64,000 nucleotides of DNA from a candidate division WOR-3 bacterium (GCA_024653355.1 JANLFQ010000003.1:138944-202943); one strand, 5' to 3'. Numbered from the stretch's first letter, positions 17,295-26,159 are shown. Notes: generated by a model from the letters alone, not told the origin. A program made the numbers and translations.

Positions 17295-18958
17295 GAGGCA
17301 CGAGAATTAAACTTGCAATCTGGCTTGTGGTATTAGTTATCGCCGGAGTGATTCTCTGGCCCAGTTTTCAACTTTATGTACTGTTTCCGAAGCAGGAGAA
17401 GGCGTTAAAAGCGCGGTTAAGCAAGGCAGCGACATTTGAGGACAGTCAGGCGGTGCGAATGGAAATCAACGAGTTCAATCAGCGGAAAGGCGCGCTTTAT
17501 GAGAAACGGATTGTCCATCTCGGACTGGACCTGGTGGGTGGTATGCATGTGGTTCTTGATGTTGACCGTTCCCAGCTTTCCGAAGAGGATGCAAGACGAG
17601 CCCCGGATTTGGCGCTGGAGGTTATCCGAAACCGAATCGACCAGTTCGGGGTGTTTGAGCCGACAATTCAAAAGACTGACCGGGGAAGAATTCTTGTGCA
17701 ACTGCCCGGGGTTGACCGGGAGCGCGCGCTCAACATCATAAAACAACCGGCACACCTGACATTTCACCTGGTTGAAGAGAAGGCAAAGGTTTACGATGCT
17801 TTGAAGACGGTGGATGAACGCCTTCAGGCAAAAGCCGGGGTAAAACCGACAGTGGATTCTACCGTTACTCAGCCTTTGGACTCAACCGAAAAAGAGGCGG
17901 CGCCGGGAACGCTTTTGAGTTTTCTGCGCAGCGAGGGTGATGAACTGGACCTTTTGATTTACGCCAAGGACACCGCGGCGTTCAGAACGCTGCTTGAACA
18001 GGGAAGGGAGTTCTGGCCCCAGGGCTACGAGTTTGCTTTCGGTCCTGTGGAGACGGTGGACAATGACCGGGTGGTGCGCATCTATCTTTTGAAGAGTGAA
18101 CCGGAACTTATCGGAACGAGGTTGCGCCGGGCTGAACCGGCAATTTATCAGGGCGCAGAACTGGAACGGGCGAACACCTGGGTGGTGAACTTTGAACTCG
18201 ACCGCGAAGGCGCGGCAAAGTTTGCAACAGTTACTGGCAGAAATGTGGGCAGAAGGCTGGCAATCGTACTGGATGGCGTGGTTCGCTCCGCCCCGCGGAT
18301 TCAAGAGCGGATTCCCAACGGTCGGGGTCAGATAACAATGTACGACCGCCGGGGTGATAAGGCAAAAGACCTTTCAATTGTCTTGAACTCTGGTGCCCTG
18401 CCCGCACCGGTGGTGGTTGTAGAAGAGCGCTCAATCGGCGCTTCCCTGGGCGCAGATGCGATTCGGCGAGGTTTGATTGCCGCCGCGGTTGGTGCGCTGG
18501 TGGTGGTGCTTTTTATGCTCCTGTACTACGGTATTGGTGGATTGTTAGCGGACTTCGCCCTTGTTGTGAACATCTTTCTCCTTCTTGCGGTTCTTGCCGC
18601 ACTGCGCGCGACTCTTACTTTACCCGGGCTTGCTGGTATCGCTTTGACAATCGGGATGGCGGTTGATGCCAATGTCCTGGTTTTTGAACGTATCCGGGAG
18701 GAGTTGCGGGCAGGAAAGACGCCGATGGCAGCGGTTGATACCGGTTATGACCGGGCGCTGGTGACAATCATTGACGCCAACGCCACGACGATTATCACCG
18801 CGCTGGCGCTGTACTTTATCGGCTCGGGCCCGGTGCGGGGGTTTGCCATCACGCTCGGGGTCGGGTTGGTGATTAACGTGCTGACCGCGGTTTTCCTGAC
18901 GAGGTTCATCTTTGACTGGTTCCTTGCGCAGTTTGAAGTCAAAACACTGAGGATATAA
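17291..18958 (+). CDS. secD: Protein translocase subunit SecD
   Basis: SecD works with SecF and SecYEG, using proton motive force to pull exported proteins through the inner membrane. The 555-residue protein has a first membrane helix (IKLAIWLVVLVIAGVIL) and then the periplasmic P1 region with GLDLVGGMHVVLDVD and RNRIDQFGV. The C-terminal membrane bundle carries GMAVDANVLVFERIREELR and DANATTIITALAL. The TTG start overlaps the pdxJ stop (TTGA), so translation is likely coupled. secF follows after 2 bases. Confidence 0.96.
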   Translation: MRGTRIKLAIWLVVLVIAGVILWPSFQLYVLFPKQEKALKARLSKAATFEDSQAVRMEINEFNQRKGALYEKRIVHLGLDLVGGMHVVLDVDRSQLSEEDARRAPDLALEVIRNRIDQFGVFEPTIQKTDRGRILVQLPGVDRERALNIIKQPAHLTFHLVEEKAKVYDALKTVDERLQAKAGVKPTVDSTVTQPLDSTEKEAAPGTLLSFLRSEGDELDLLIYAKDTAAFRTLLEQGREFWPQGYEFAFGPVETVDNDRVVRIYLLKSEPELIGTRLRRAEPAIYQGAELERANTWVVNFELDREGAAKFATVTGRNVGRRLAIVLDGVVRSAPRIQERIPNGRGQITMYDRRGDKAKDLSIVLNSGALPAPVVVVEERSIGASLGADAIRRGLIAAAVGALVVVLFMLLYYGIGGLLADFALVVNIFLLLAVLAALRATLTLPGLAGIALTIGMAVDANVLVFERIREELRAGKTPMAAVDTGYDRALVTIIDANATTIITALALYFIGSGPVRGFAITLGVGLVINVLTAVFLTRFIFDWFLAQFEVKTLRI

Positions 18959-18960
18959 GT

Positions 18961-19866
18961 ATGAAACTATTTGGCGATACGAACATTCAATTTGTGCCCA
19001 AACGCCGGCTCTTCTTTCTAATTTCGGCGTGCCTGGTGGCAATCAGTATTCTTTTGATTGTGTTTAAAGGGTTTCGGTACGGTGTCGACTTTACCGGTGG
19101 TGGGTTGGTGCAGGTACGGTTTTCCGCTCCGGTAAAGATTGATGCGGTTCGGGCGGCACTGGCGGCAATGGGTGAAGCCGGTGCTTCAATACAGCAGACC
19201 GAAACCGGCGACTTTCTTATCCGGGTGAAGCCCAGCGCCAAGTCCGGTGACGAAAGCGGGTTTTCATCGCGGTTGCGCCAGCAGTTTGCGGTCTCATTCC
19301 CCAATATCCCGTTTGAAGTTTTACGGGACGAGGCGGTTGGTCCGCGCATCTCTAAAGAGTTGCAGAGCAAGGTTTTGATTGCGGTTCTTATCGGACTCAT
19401 TGGCATCCTCATCTATGTCAGTTTCCGGTTTGACTTCCGGTTCGGCACCGCTGCGGTACTGGCGCTCATTCACGACACATTGATCACCCTCGGGTTTTGC
19501 GCCCTTTTTAACCGGGAAATCACCACGACGCTTATTGCCGCAATCCTGACGGTAATCGGTTATTCAGTTAACGACTCGATTGTTGTTTCCGACCGGATTC
19601 GAGAGGCGATTAAAAAAATCCGCAAAGAGTCTTTCCCGGAGGTTGTCAATCGGGCGATAAACGATACGCTTTCGCGCACAATTGTCACGGGGCTTACCAC
19701 CCTATTTGTGACGATTGCTTTACTCGTGCTTGCCTCAGCCGAAATCAGGGATTTCGCCTTTGCGCTCACGGTCGGCATTGTGATTGGTACCTACTCCTCA
19801 ATCTTTGTGGTTGCGAATCTGGTGGTGGAGTGGGAGCAGAAGTTCCCGACCCGGCGCCGGCGGTAA
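18961..19866 (+). CDS. secF: Protein translocase subunit SecF
   Basis: SecF partners SecD in the same membrane complex. The 301-residue chain has the N-terminal helix after KRRLFFLISACLVAISI, then GVDFTGGGLVQVRF and RISKELQSKVLIAVLIG. The conserved GYSVNDSIVVSDRIRE motif and four C-terminal membrane helices follow. Its last 37 bases overlap the start of pgpA. Confidence 0.96.
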   Translation: MKLFGDTNIQFVPKRRLFFLISACLVAISILLIVFKGFRYGVDFTGGGLVQVRFSAPVKIDAVRAALAAMGEAGASIQQTETGDFLIRVKPSAKSGDESGFSSRLRQQFAVSFPNIPFEVLRDEAVGPRISKELQSKVLIAVLIGLIGILIYVSFRFDFRFGTAAVLALIHDTLITLGFCALFNREITTTLIAAILTVIGYSVNDSIVVSDRIREAIKKIRKESFPEVVNRAINDTLSRTIVTGLTTLFVTIALLVLASAEIRDFAFALTVGIVIGTYSSIFVVANLVVEWEQKFPTRRRR

Positions 19867-20342
19867 GCCAGCCGCGGTCCAGGATAAAACTCTTTTTCCA
19901 GGCGGCAGTTGCCAGCGGTTTTTTTACCGGGTACTTCCCTTTTGCCCCGGCGACGGTAACGAGTCTCTTTACTTTAGTTCCGGCTTATTTCCTTTCGCGC
20001 CAGCCATTCCTGGCGGCAGGGGTGATTGTTGTTGTTTTCTTTCTGGGCGTCTATCTGGCTGATGAACTGGAAAAGGTGTGGGGTAAAGACCCGGCAAGGG
20101 TTACGATTGACGAAATTGTTGGCACCTTCATAACATTCCTTTTCAATCCGGTTTCATTTGCCGGGCTTGCGGTTGGTTTTGTCCTCTGGCGCGGGTTTGA
20201 TATCTTGAAACTGCCTTTCATCAATCGGGTGCAGGATGTGCGGGGTGGCTGGGGTGTGATGCTGGACGATGTCCTTGCCGGCATCTGCGCCAATTTAATT
20301 TTAAGACTGCTTATCCTTATATTTCCTGTTCTTCACCCCTGA
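19830..20342 (+). CDS. pgpA: Phosphatidylglycerophosphatase A
   Basis: PgpA dephosphorylates phosphatidylglycerol phosphate to phosphatidylglycerol in the inner membrane. The 170-residue protein shows the family landmarks FFTGYFPFAPATVTSL near the start, the acidic TIDEIVGTF and the C-terminal MLDDVLAGICANL (DDxxAG), with hydrophobic helices between. The start is uncertain. GTG 19830 lies within secF, and the first roughly 20 residues read through secF's tail, but no start codon lies closer to the conserved region. It is the last gene of the pdxJ-secDF-pgpA unit. Confidence 0.9.
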   Translation: MGAEVPDPAPAVSQPRSRIKLFFQAAVASGFFTGYFPFAPATVTSLFTLVPAYFLSRQPFLAAGVIVVVFFLGVYLADELEKVWGKDPARVTIDEIVGTFITFLFNPVSFAGLAVGFVLWRGFDILKLPFINRVQDVRGGWGVMLDDVLAGICANLILRLLILIFPVLHP

Positions 20343-20357
20343 CAGCCTTTGCCGGTT

Positions 20358-20385
20358 TTGACAGATTACGCCTGAATGGTATGAT
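20358..20385 (+). promoter_or_regulatory. Leaderless-type promoter of the STAND/TPR gene
   Basis: TTGACA (20358-20363), a 16-base spacer and TATGAT (20380-20385) are followed by 8 bases and ATG 20394. Confidence 0.65.
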
Positions 20386-20393
20386 TCGGTGTA

Positions 20394-22775
20394 ATGTGGT
20401 CTGATGTGAAATCAATTTTTAACGGGATTCAGGAGGCGGTACGCAAGGGAATTTTTGACTTTGACCCGGAGAAAATCGCCAAATTTTTACCTCTTGATGT
20501 TGCCTATGTGCAGAATTTCATTACGATGGTTTTACCCGCAGTTATTGGTCAAAGGCCGGGTTTAATCGTAATCTGGCTTGTCTACTCGTATCTCAGTAGT
20601 TGCCGAAAAAAACTCACTACTAAAGAATTAACTGATGAAGAATTAGAAGAATTAAAAGAAGAATTCAGAAATTTCTACGAAACCTACACCAGTGTCATAC
20701 AGAGGTGGGATGGTTATATCACCGCATCGGGAATTAAACCTTTAATAGAAATAATCGGCAATTTAAACCGGGAAAGAGCCGAAACGGATAAAGAGAGGTT
20801 TCTTGCTGGCTTAAAGCCCACCTATAATGTAATTATTGATAACCTTGATATCAAAAGGGAGAAATACGATGTAATTAAAAAAGAAATAGCAGATGGAAAA
20901 AATGTTTTAATTCTTGGCAACAGCGGTTCAGGCAAGACAGTTCTTATGATGCGTCTGGCTTACGACTTAATGAAAGAAGGTTGGCACTGTTTTATTGCCC
21001 AGGATTCTATAGATGTTCAGAAGGCACTAACTTTCTTACGGCAGAAGGAGTTTACCAACAATTCCCGGGTGGTGTTTATTGATAATGCGGCAAGATATAA
21101 AGATTCGGTTTTATCATTTATAAATGAGATTTACCAGCAAAGTTGTGATGTAAAAATCGTTCTGGTTGAACAAACGCCCCGATGGAAAAAGGATGTTAAA
21201 GAGAATCTCGCAGTATATAATTTTGTTGTAGAGGAAATTACTTTGACCGACGCCGAGGCTGTGTCTTATAGCAATCGTTACGGCAGAGATAAAAAATTTA
21301 TTCCCATAGCAAGAGGGGTGCTTCCAGTGCTGATTTTCCTGCAGAGAGGAAAAGAACAAAGTTTGGAAAAGGCGATTGACGATTTCTGGAATCCGCTTAC
21401 CGAACAAGAGAAAAAACTTATGCTACCGATACTGATAGTTTCTGCTTATTATCTTGATTATCCCCGCGAGGTGTTTGAGAGAATTTATGCCGATGACATC
21501 AGCACAATCGCAGAATTAGAAAAATCTAATATCATATCAAAAGATGATACCTGGATTTCTACCTGGCATCCATTTATATCGCAGGCAATCATAAAAAGGA
21601 TTTCTCTACCAAAACAGACTGTGTTAACGCACATTTGCCAACTCCGGGAGAATATTCCATCAGACAAAAAATATCACAATTTCTTATTCTCTTTTGGCAC
21701 TGAAATTCTTGTTCACGAAGAGGACAGCAAAGACGAAAGTTTCATTGATGAAGGCATCCAATTCCTTGACAGGGTGCTTCAGCTCGACCCCCAAGATGCC
21801 GAGGCATATAACAACCGCGGGGTTGCTTATGCTAAGAAGGGTGAGTATGACCTGGCGATAGAGGACTTTAATAAGGCGCTTGAACTCAACCCGAAATATG
21901 TTGAGGCTTATTACAACCGCGGTAATGTTTATGCTAGGAAGGGTGAGTATGACCGGGCGATAGAGGACTATAATAGGGCGCTTAAACTCAACCCGAACCT
22001 TGCCGCGGCATATGTAAACCGCGGGAATGCTTATGATGCTAAAGGTGAGTGTGACCGGGCAATAGACGACTACAATAGGGCACTTAAACTCAACCCGAAA
22101 TATGTTGAGGCATATTACAACCGCGGGAATGCTTATGCTGCTAAGGGTGATTATGACCGGGCGATTGCAGACTTTACGAGGGTGATAGAACTCAACCCGA
22201 ACCTTATTGAGGCTTATAACAACCGCGGGAATGCTTATGGCAAGAAGGGTGAGTATGACAAAGCGATTGCAGACTTTACGAGGGTGATAGAACTCAACCC
22301 CCAATATGCCGAGGTTTATTACACCCGCGGGGCTGCTTACGCTATAAAGTGTGAGTATGAGCTGGCTATCGCAGACTTTAACAAGGTGATAGAACTCAAC
22401 CCAAAAGATGCTAGGGTTTATAACAACCGCGGGAATGCTTATGCTATTAAGGGTGAGTATGACAAAGCGATTGGAGACTTTACAAAGGCGATAGAACTCA
22501 ACCCAAAAGATGCCGAGGTTTATTACACCCGCGGGACTGCTTATGCTGCTAATGGTGATTATGACCGGGCGATTGCAGACTATAATAAGGCGATAGAACT
22601 CAACCCGAAATATGCCGAGGTAATGGCGAATCTTGGGGGAGTTTATCATAAAGTAAAGGGTGATAAGGAAAAGGCGGAATTCTGGTATAAAGAGGCATTA
22701 AAGAACAAAGAGTTACTTCCCGACAAGGGCGCAAGGGTTCAAGAATGGCTGAAAGAACTTCTGGGGCAGAGATAG
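20394..22775 (+). CDS. STAND-like P-loop NTPase with C-terminal TPR array
   Basis: No named family is evident for this 793-residue protein. Residues 42-66 form a hydrophobic stretch that may be a membrane anchor. Residues 75-160 are charged and helical. A P-loop follows (GNSGSGKT, 175-182), with a Walker-B-like RVVFIDNA (D230-N231). A helical region (about 340-430) could be a winged helix, as in STAND ATPases. Eight near-perfect 34-residue TPRs (470-741) and one divergent repeat end the chain. In known STAND proteins (apoptotic, signalling and Avs-type defence proteins) the repeats sense a ligand and the NTPase drives oligomerisation; an effector would be expected at the N-terminus, but none is recognised here. 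Codon use is richer in A/T than in neighbours, which suggests transfer. It has its own promoter and overlaps cinA by 31 bases. Confidence 0.8.
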   Translation: MWSDVKSIFNGIQEAVRKGIFDFDPEKIAKFLPLDVAYVQNFITMVLPAVIGQRPGLIVIWLVYSYLSSCRKKLTTKELTDEELEELKEEFRNFYETYTSVIQRWDGYITASGIKPLIEIIGNLNRERAETDKERFLAGLKPTYNVIIDNLDIKREKYDVIKKEIADGKNVLILGNSGSGKTVLMMRLAYDLMKEGWHCFIAQDSIDVQKALTFLRQKEFTNNSRVVFIDNAARYKDSVLSFINEIYQQSCDVKIVLVEQTPRWKKDVKENLAVYNFVVEEITLTDAEAVSYSNRYGRDKKFIPIARGVLPVLIFLQRGKEQSLEKAIDDFWNPLTEQEKKLMLPILIVSAYYLDYPREVFERIYADDISTIAELEKSNIISKDDTWISTWHPFISQAIIKRISLPKQTVLTHICQLRENIPSDKKYHNFLFSFGTEILVHEEDSKDESFIDEGIQFLDRVLQLDPQDAEAYNNRGVAYAKKGEYDLAIEDFNKALELNPKYVEAYYNRGNVYARKGEYDRAIEDYNRALKLNPNLAAAYVNRGNAYDAKGECDRAIDDYNRALKLNPKYVEAYYNRGNAYAAKGDYDRAIADFTRVIELNPNLIEAYNNRGNAYGKKGEYDKAIADFTRVIELNPQYAEVYYTRGAAYAIKCEYELAIADFNKVIELNPKDARVYNNRGNAYAIKGEYDKAIGDFTKAIELNPKDAEVYYTRGTAYAANGDYDRAIADYNKAIELNPKYAEVMANLGGVYHKVKGDKEKAEFWYKEALKNKELLPDKGARVQEWLKELLGQR
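21801..22616 (+). repeat. Tandem 102-bp repeats encoding eight TPR units
   Basis: Eight consecutive in-frame 102-base units encode 34-residue TPRs of the form EAYxNRGNAYAxKGEYDxAIxDFxxAIELNPxxA. Blocks such as AACCGCGGGAATGCTTATG and GAACTCAACCC recur with few changes, so the array is conserved at the DNA level and not only in protein. This suggests recent expansion or ongoing homogenisation. Confidence 0.9.
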
Positions 22776-23974
22776 TCGTTGTTGGTGACGAGGTTGTTGC
22801 GGGCAGGGTTGTGGACACAAACTCGGCGGTTATCGCCCGGCAACTGGCGAAGATTGGTATTGAAACCCAAAAGGTGGTGCGGGTAAGAGATGACGAGGAG
22901 GCGATTAAGAAGGCGGTTGCTGGCGCACTGGTCTGTTCCCGGTTGATTTTTGTCTGCGGCGGACTCGGTCCGACACCGGATGATAAAACTTTGCCCGCAG
23001 TTGCGGAACTGATTGAGCGGCGACTTACAGTTCATCAAGAGAGTCTAGAAAGGATTGACCGATTTCTGAGCCGAAGGGGTATAAAGACTCCAGAACTGGC
23101 AAAGCGGCAGGCGTTCATTATTGAGGGGGCAACGGTTTTTGAGAATCCGGCGGGTATGGTGCCGGGAATGGTGGTTGAGCATCAGAATAGTACTCTTGTC
23201 CTTTTGCCCGGTGTGCCTGAGGAACTTGTTGGTATCCTTGAAGGTGGCGTTATTTCTTATCTGAAGGAGCGGTTTTCCGGGCAACGGTTGATGGTCGCGC
23301 TTATTCGGACCGCGGGTTTGATTGAGTCGCAAATCGCGCCCCGGGTCAATCGGCTTGTTGCACATTATCAGGGTGTGAAGGTTGGTTATTATCCTTCGGT
23401 TCAGGGGCTGGACCTCTTGATTTCGGGTAGGGATAAAAAGGCGGTGGCAGCGTGCGCCGGTAAGTTGAAGGAACTTTTTGGGGCGCGGGTGTATGCTGAT
23501 GAGGATAAGAACCTGGAAGTTGTGGTGGGCGAGATTTTGAACTCAAGGCGGTTGACTTTAAGCACCGCTGAGTCCTGCACCGGTGGTTTGATTGGCGATT
23601 TGTTGACCAATGTGCCGGGCAGTTCAGACTATTATCTGGGCGGTGTAGTTGCCTATGCCAACGCAACAAAGATGCGGGTGTTGGGCGTTAAGGAAAACAC
23701 TTTGAAAAGTTATGGCGCGGTGAGTTCTCAAACTGTGAAGGAGATGGTAACCGGGGTTTGCCGGGTTATCGGTAGCGACTGCGGGATTGCGGTTTCAGGA
23801 ATTGCCGGTCCGGGTGGTGGGACAAAAGATAAACCGGTTGGTCTGGTTTATATTGGGGTGGCGTTTAAGGGCAAAATCAAGGTAGAAAGGCACATCTTCT
23901 CGGGAAACAGAAGGGTTATTAAAGAGCGTGCAGCATACACCGCGCTTGACCTTTTGCGCCGTGTGCTATTGTAA
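22745..23974 (+). CDS. cinA: CinA family protein, nicotinamide-nucleotide amidase
   Basis: The 409-residue protein combines two domains. The N-terminal MoCF-like (COG1058) domain has VVGDEVVAGRVVDTNS and FVCGGLGPTPDDKT, and is linked with ADP-ribose or NMN-type pyrophosphatase activity. The C-terminal CinA domain has LSTAESCTGGLIGDLLT and GIAGPGGGTKDKPVGLVYIG, the NMN deamidase that recycles pyridine nucleotides. The link with competence holds only in some Gram-positives. ATG 22745 lies inside the end of the STAND/TPR gene with no promoter of its own in view, so its expression may depend on that gene's promoter. Confidence 0.95.
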   Translation: MAERTSGAEIVVVGDEVVAGRVVDTNSAVIARQLAKIGIETQKVVRVRDDEEAIKKAVAGALVCSRLIFVCGGLGPTPDDKTLPAVAELIERRLTVHQESLERIDRFLSRRGIKTPELAKRQAFIIEGATVFENPAGMVPGMVVEHQNSTLVLLPGVPEELVGILEGGVISYLKERFSGQRLMVALIRTAGLIESQIAPRVNRLVAHYQGVKVGYYPSVQGLDLLISGRDKKAVAACAGKLKELFGARVYADEDKNLEVVVGEILNSRRLTLSTAESCTGGLIGDLLTNVPGSSDYYLGGVVAYANATKMRVLGVKENTLKSYGAVSSQTVKEMVTGVCRVIGSDCGIAVSGIAGPGGGTKDKPVGLVYIGVAFKGKIKVERHIFSGNRRVIKERAAYTALDLLRRVLL

Positions 23975-23989
23975 AGGAGGCAAAGGGTG

Positions 23990-24583
23990 ATGAACAGTAA
24001 CCGGACAGCATCTGGGGGCAAAGGCGAGATGGTGCGCGCGTTTGTTGCGGTGGACACAACACCAGAGGTTAAGGCAGAGGTTTCCCATCTTTTGCGCCAA
24101 TTAAAGGAACGAACCCGTTTTTCGGTTAAATGGGTCAAGCCGGAGCAGATGCACATCACCCTGGTATTTTTAGGTGAGGTCGGCGCGGAGTTTATTCAAG
24201 GGGCAAAGGTTGAGTTGAACTCGGTGGCGAGTAGATGCCAGGGGTTTGGGTGTCGGCTTGAAGGGTTGGGCGCATTTCCTTCACCGGTAAGGGCAAGGGT
24301 TTTGTGGGTCGGGCTGAAGAGCGGAGAACAGGAGTTAAAGGAACTACAGAAGGAGGTATCCCGGGCTCTTACCCGAATTGGCTATGTACCGGAGAAAAGA
24401 CCGTTCAGCCCCCATTTGACACTGGGACGATTGCGGGAACCGGCAGATGTAAACTTTATAAATGAGATGGCGTTTCAAAGTTCGCCTTTTTTTGTCTCGC
24501 GGATGATTCTATTCAGTTCCACGCTGAAGCCTGAAGGACCAATCTATTCGGCCCTTGATGAGTTTCGGTTGGGCAACGGATAG
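23990..24583 (+). CDS. thpR: RNA 2',3'-cyclic phosphodiesterase (2'-5' RNA ligase family)
   Basis: This is a 197-residue LigT/2H phosphoesterase. The two catalytic HxT motifs are visible as MHITLVFLGEV and SPHLTLGRL, and the fold starts with VRAFVAVD. Family enzymes hydrolyse 2',3'-cyclic phosphates and can join 2'-5' RNA ends in vitro. GGAGG at 23976-23980 supports ATG 23990 (GTG 23987 is also possible). ATG 24029, at MVRAFVAVD, would match the usual family N-terminus and is a third option. It follows cinA by 15 bases. Its stop touches the stop of the convergent flavoprotein gene with no base between. Confidence 0.9.
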   Translation: MNSNRTASGGKGEMVRAFVAVDTTPEVKAEVSHLLRQLKERTRFSVKWVKPEQMHITLVFLGEVGAEFIQGAKVELNSVASRCQGFGCRLEGLGAFPSPVRARVLWVGLKSGEQELKELQKEVSRALTRIGYVPEKRPFSPHLTLGRLREPADVNFINEMAFQSSPFFVSRMILFSSTLKPEGPIYSALDEFRLGNG

Positions 24584-25174
24584 TTAAACTTTCTTATCGT
24601 GCCAGAGTTTTTGGGCGAGGAAGGCGATGTTCTGACCAAGGTTTTTGAAGTTTTTTATCCCTTCCTCGTCGTTGAGAATCTCGCCCGGTTTCATTCCGAA
24701 CCCAAAGTTCCAGTAGGTTGAGCCCGGAACAAACATCTCTTTGATAAGAAAGAAGTAGTTGATTTCGGCAAATACGACATTGCCGCCACCGCGGCGCACC
24801 GCCACAACCGCAGCACCAATCTTGTGCCGTAAAGGGTTGTTGTTTCTGCCCGCCACATAGCCGGCACGGTCAATCAGCGCTTTTGCCTCAGCGGTCATTG
24901 AACTGAAGTAAACCGGCGAACCGATTATGATGATATCTGAGGCAAACATCTTATCAATCAAATGGTTCATATCGTCATCCCAGCCGTGACAACGGCGGTC
25001 CCGGATTTCGGCGCACTTATTACACGCCCGGCAGCCGTGCAGGTTCAAACCACCCACCGACACCAGTTCGGTTTCAATGCCCGCGGCACGCAGTTCTTCA
25101 AGGACGATGTTCAACGCCAGAAAGGTGTTGCCCTTTGGTCTGGGACTGCAGTTAAACCCGGTTGCTTTAACCAT
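24584..25174 (-). CDS. Iron-sulfur flavoprotein, NADPH-dependent FMN reductase family
   Basis: The 196-residue flavodoxin-like protein has GFNCSPRPKGNT for FMN phosphate binding, then HGCRACNKCAEIRDRRC (the CX2CX2C...C cluster of Isf-type proteins) and IGSPVYFSSMTAEAKALIDR. It is related to the protein at 439-1014 but only in overall plan. It probably shuttles electrons from ferredoxin to small oxidants such as H2O2, O2 or quinones. AAGGAG lies 6-7 bases before the ATG. No convincing promoter was found in the leader. Confidence 0.87.
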   Translation of the reverse strand: MVKATGFNCSPRPKGNTFLALNIVLEELRAAGIETELVSVGGLNLHGCRACNKCAEIRDRRCHGWDDDMNHLIDKMFASDIIIIGSPVYFSSMTAEAKALIDRAGYVAGRNNNPLRHKIGAAVVAVRRGGGNVVFAEINYFFLIKEMFVPGSTYWNFGFGMKPGEILNDEEGIKNFKNLGQNIAFLAQKLWHDKKV

Positions 25175-25375
25175 TGTAACTCCTTTTCAGTTTAAGTTCA
25201 GAGAAAACTGTGATGGAAACGGTTTTAAGTCGTTTGATTGCCATTTTGTATCCTGATTACCATCACTTTTACAGCAAAAATTGCCTGAGGTCAAGGAAAG
25301 TTTTTTGCAACGGCAGGTGCGATTTTTTCGGAAGGGGTCAATTCAGGGCTCATTGCGCTAATGTCTTGATAAAAT
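25175..25375. other. Gene-less stretch upstream of the flavoprotein gene
   Basis: This is the first part of a 540-base interval between the flavoprotein start (25174) and nfeD (25719). It is A/T-richer than the flanking genes. It has stops in all frames and no tRNA-like or strong hairpin structure. The flavoprotein promoter should lie here but no good -35/-10 pair is evident. Confidence 0.5.
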
Positions 25376-25660
25376 GTGAGTTGGCTGATTACACCTATCG
25401 CTAATTCAGTCCCAGAGGGCACTCTGGATACCGTTCTGGGAACGGTTCTGGGAGCGGTTCGGTGAGTAACTCTGGGAACGCTTTCCGGGTTGGTAATCAC
25501 CGGGATTAACGCATCGGTTACTCTTAGGGTTATGTTGATTGATTCTCGGGGTGAAATGGCAACTGTTTTGGAGTTGGACCCAACCGGTAAATCAGGATTC
25601 TGTTTTGGTGCTCAACCGGACGCAACCAAGAACAGTTATCCGGTTTACAACTCTCCTTGA
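25376..25660 (+). pseudogene. Possible degraded coding remnant with in-frame TGA
   Basis: From GTG 25376 one frame reads 94 codons to TGA 25658, interrupted only by TGA at 25463. The part after the interruption (VTLGTLSGLVITGINASVT, then LRVMLIDSRGEMATVLELD) has the alternating hydrophobic pattern of a beta-sandwich or secreted protein. The part before it has a short repeat, TVLGTVLGAV, caused by near-identical GTTCTGGGAACG-like units. There is no ribosome site. It may be the decayed end of a surface protein, or chance. I do not recognise the family. Confidence 0.25.
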
Positions 25661-25687
25661 CTTTTTGAGATAAAAGGGCATTATAGT
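25657..25687 (+). promoter_or_regulatory. Possible promoter of nfeD-SPFH
   Basis: TTGACT (25657-25662) is followed by TTATAGT (25681-25687). The spacing is 18-19 bases, longer than in the other promoters here, so confidence is moderate. GGAGG in front of ATG 25719 gives this unit a normal leader. Confidence 0.4.
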
Positions 25688-25718
25688 TTGTGGTGTTATC
25701 TGTCAAATGGAGGCGGTT

Positions 25719-26159
25719 ATGGTTGCATTGAAGCCGGTGGTCTGGATTATAATTGGTCTGGTTCTTGTCGCACTGGAGATGGTTGTGCCCGGGCTGGTGA
25801 TTATCTGGTTTGGAGTCGCCGCAATTCTTACCGGAGTTCTGGCGTTTTTTATCCGGAATCCCTATTTCCAGTATGGGGCGTTTCTGTTTTTTTCCGGTCT
25901 GGGCGTTTTTCTGGCACAGTGGATTGGCAGGAAAATCACCCGGCCCGAACCAGAGCCGGTGGGTGCGTTGCGGTTATCGGGCGCCATCGGCGTGGTGTTA
26001 GAGAGAATCGAGCCGGCGAAAATGGGTCGGGTAAAAGTGCAGGGTGAGGAGTGGCGGGCAGAGGCAGCAGTGCCGCTGGCAGAAGGGGTCAAGGTCAAGG
26101 TGGTAAAAGTTGACGGAACCCATCTGGTAGTTGAACCATTAGAAGAAAGGAGGCAATGA
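25719..26159 (+). CDS. NfeD-like membrane protein
   Basis: The 146-residue protein has two or three N-terminal membrane helices ([19 protein letters not shown] and [17 protein letters not shown]) and a C-terminal OB-fold domain ([45 protein letters not shown]). This is the short NfeD form, without the protease domain, that is nearly always paired with a stomatin/SPFH protein; the two work together in membrane-domain organisation and quality control. ATG 25719 has GGAGG about 6 bases upstream, while an earlier in-frame ATG (25707) has none. The stop overlaps the start of the SPFH gene. Confidence 0.88.
   Translation: MVALKPVVWIIIGLVLVALEMVVPGLVIIWFGVAAILTGVLAFFIRNPYFQYGAFLFFSGLGVFLAQWIGRKITRPEPEPVGALRLSGAIGVVLERIEPAKMGRVKVQGEEWRAEAAVPLAEGVKVKVVKVDGTHLVVEPLEERRQ

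Noticed and set aside
21801-22616. Regular repeats resembling a CRISPR-like or satellite array
   Set aside because: The period is exactly 102 bases, in frame, and each unit encodes a TPR; there are no spacers and no cas genes nearby.
21684-22649. 321-codon open frame on the minus strand across the TPR array
   Set aside because: It is the antisense image of the 102-bp repeats; the 34-codon period (VEFYHLVKVCNR-like units) mirrors the TPR codons. It has no ribosome site or independent promoter.
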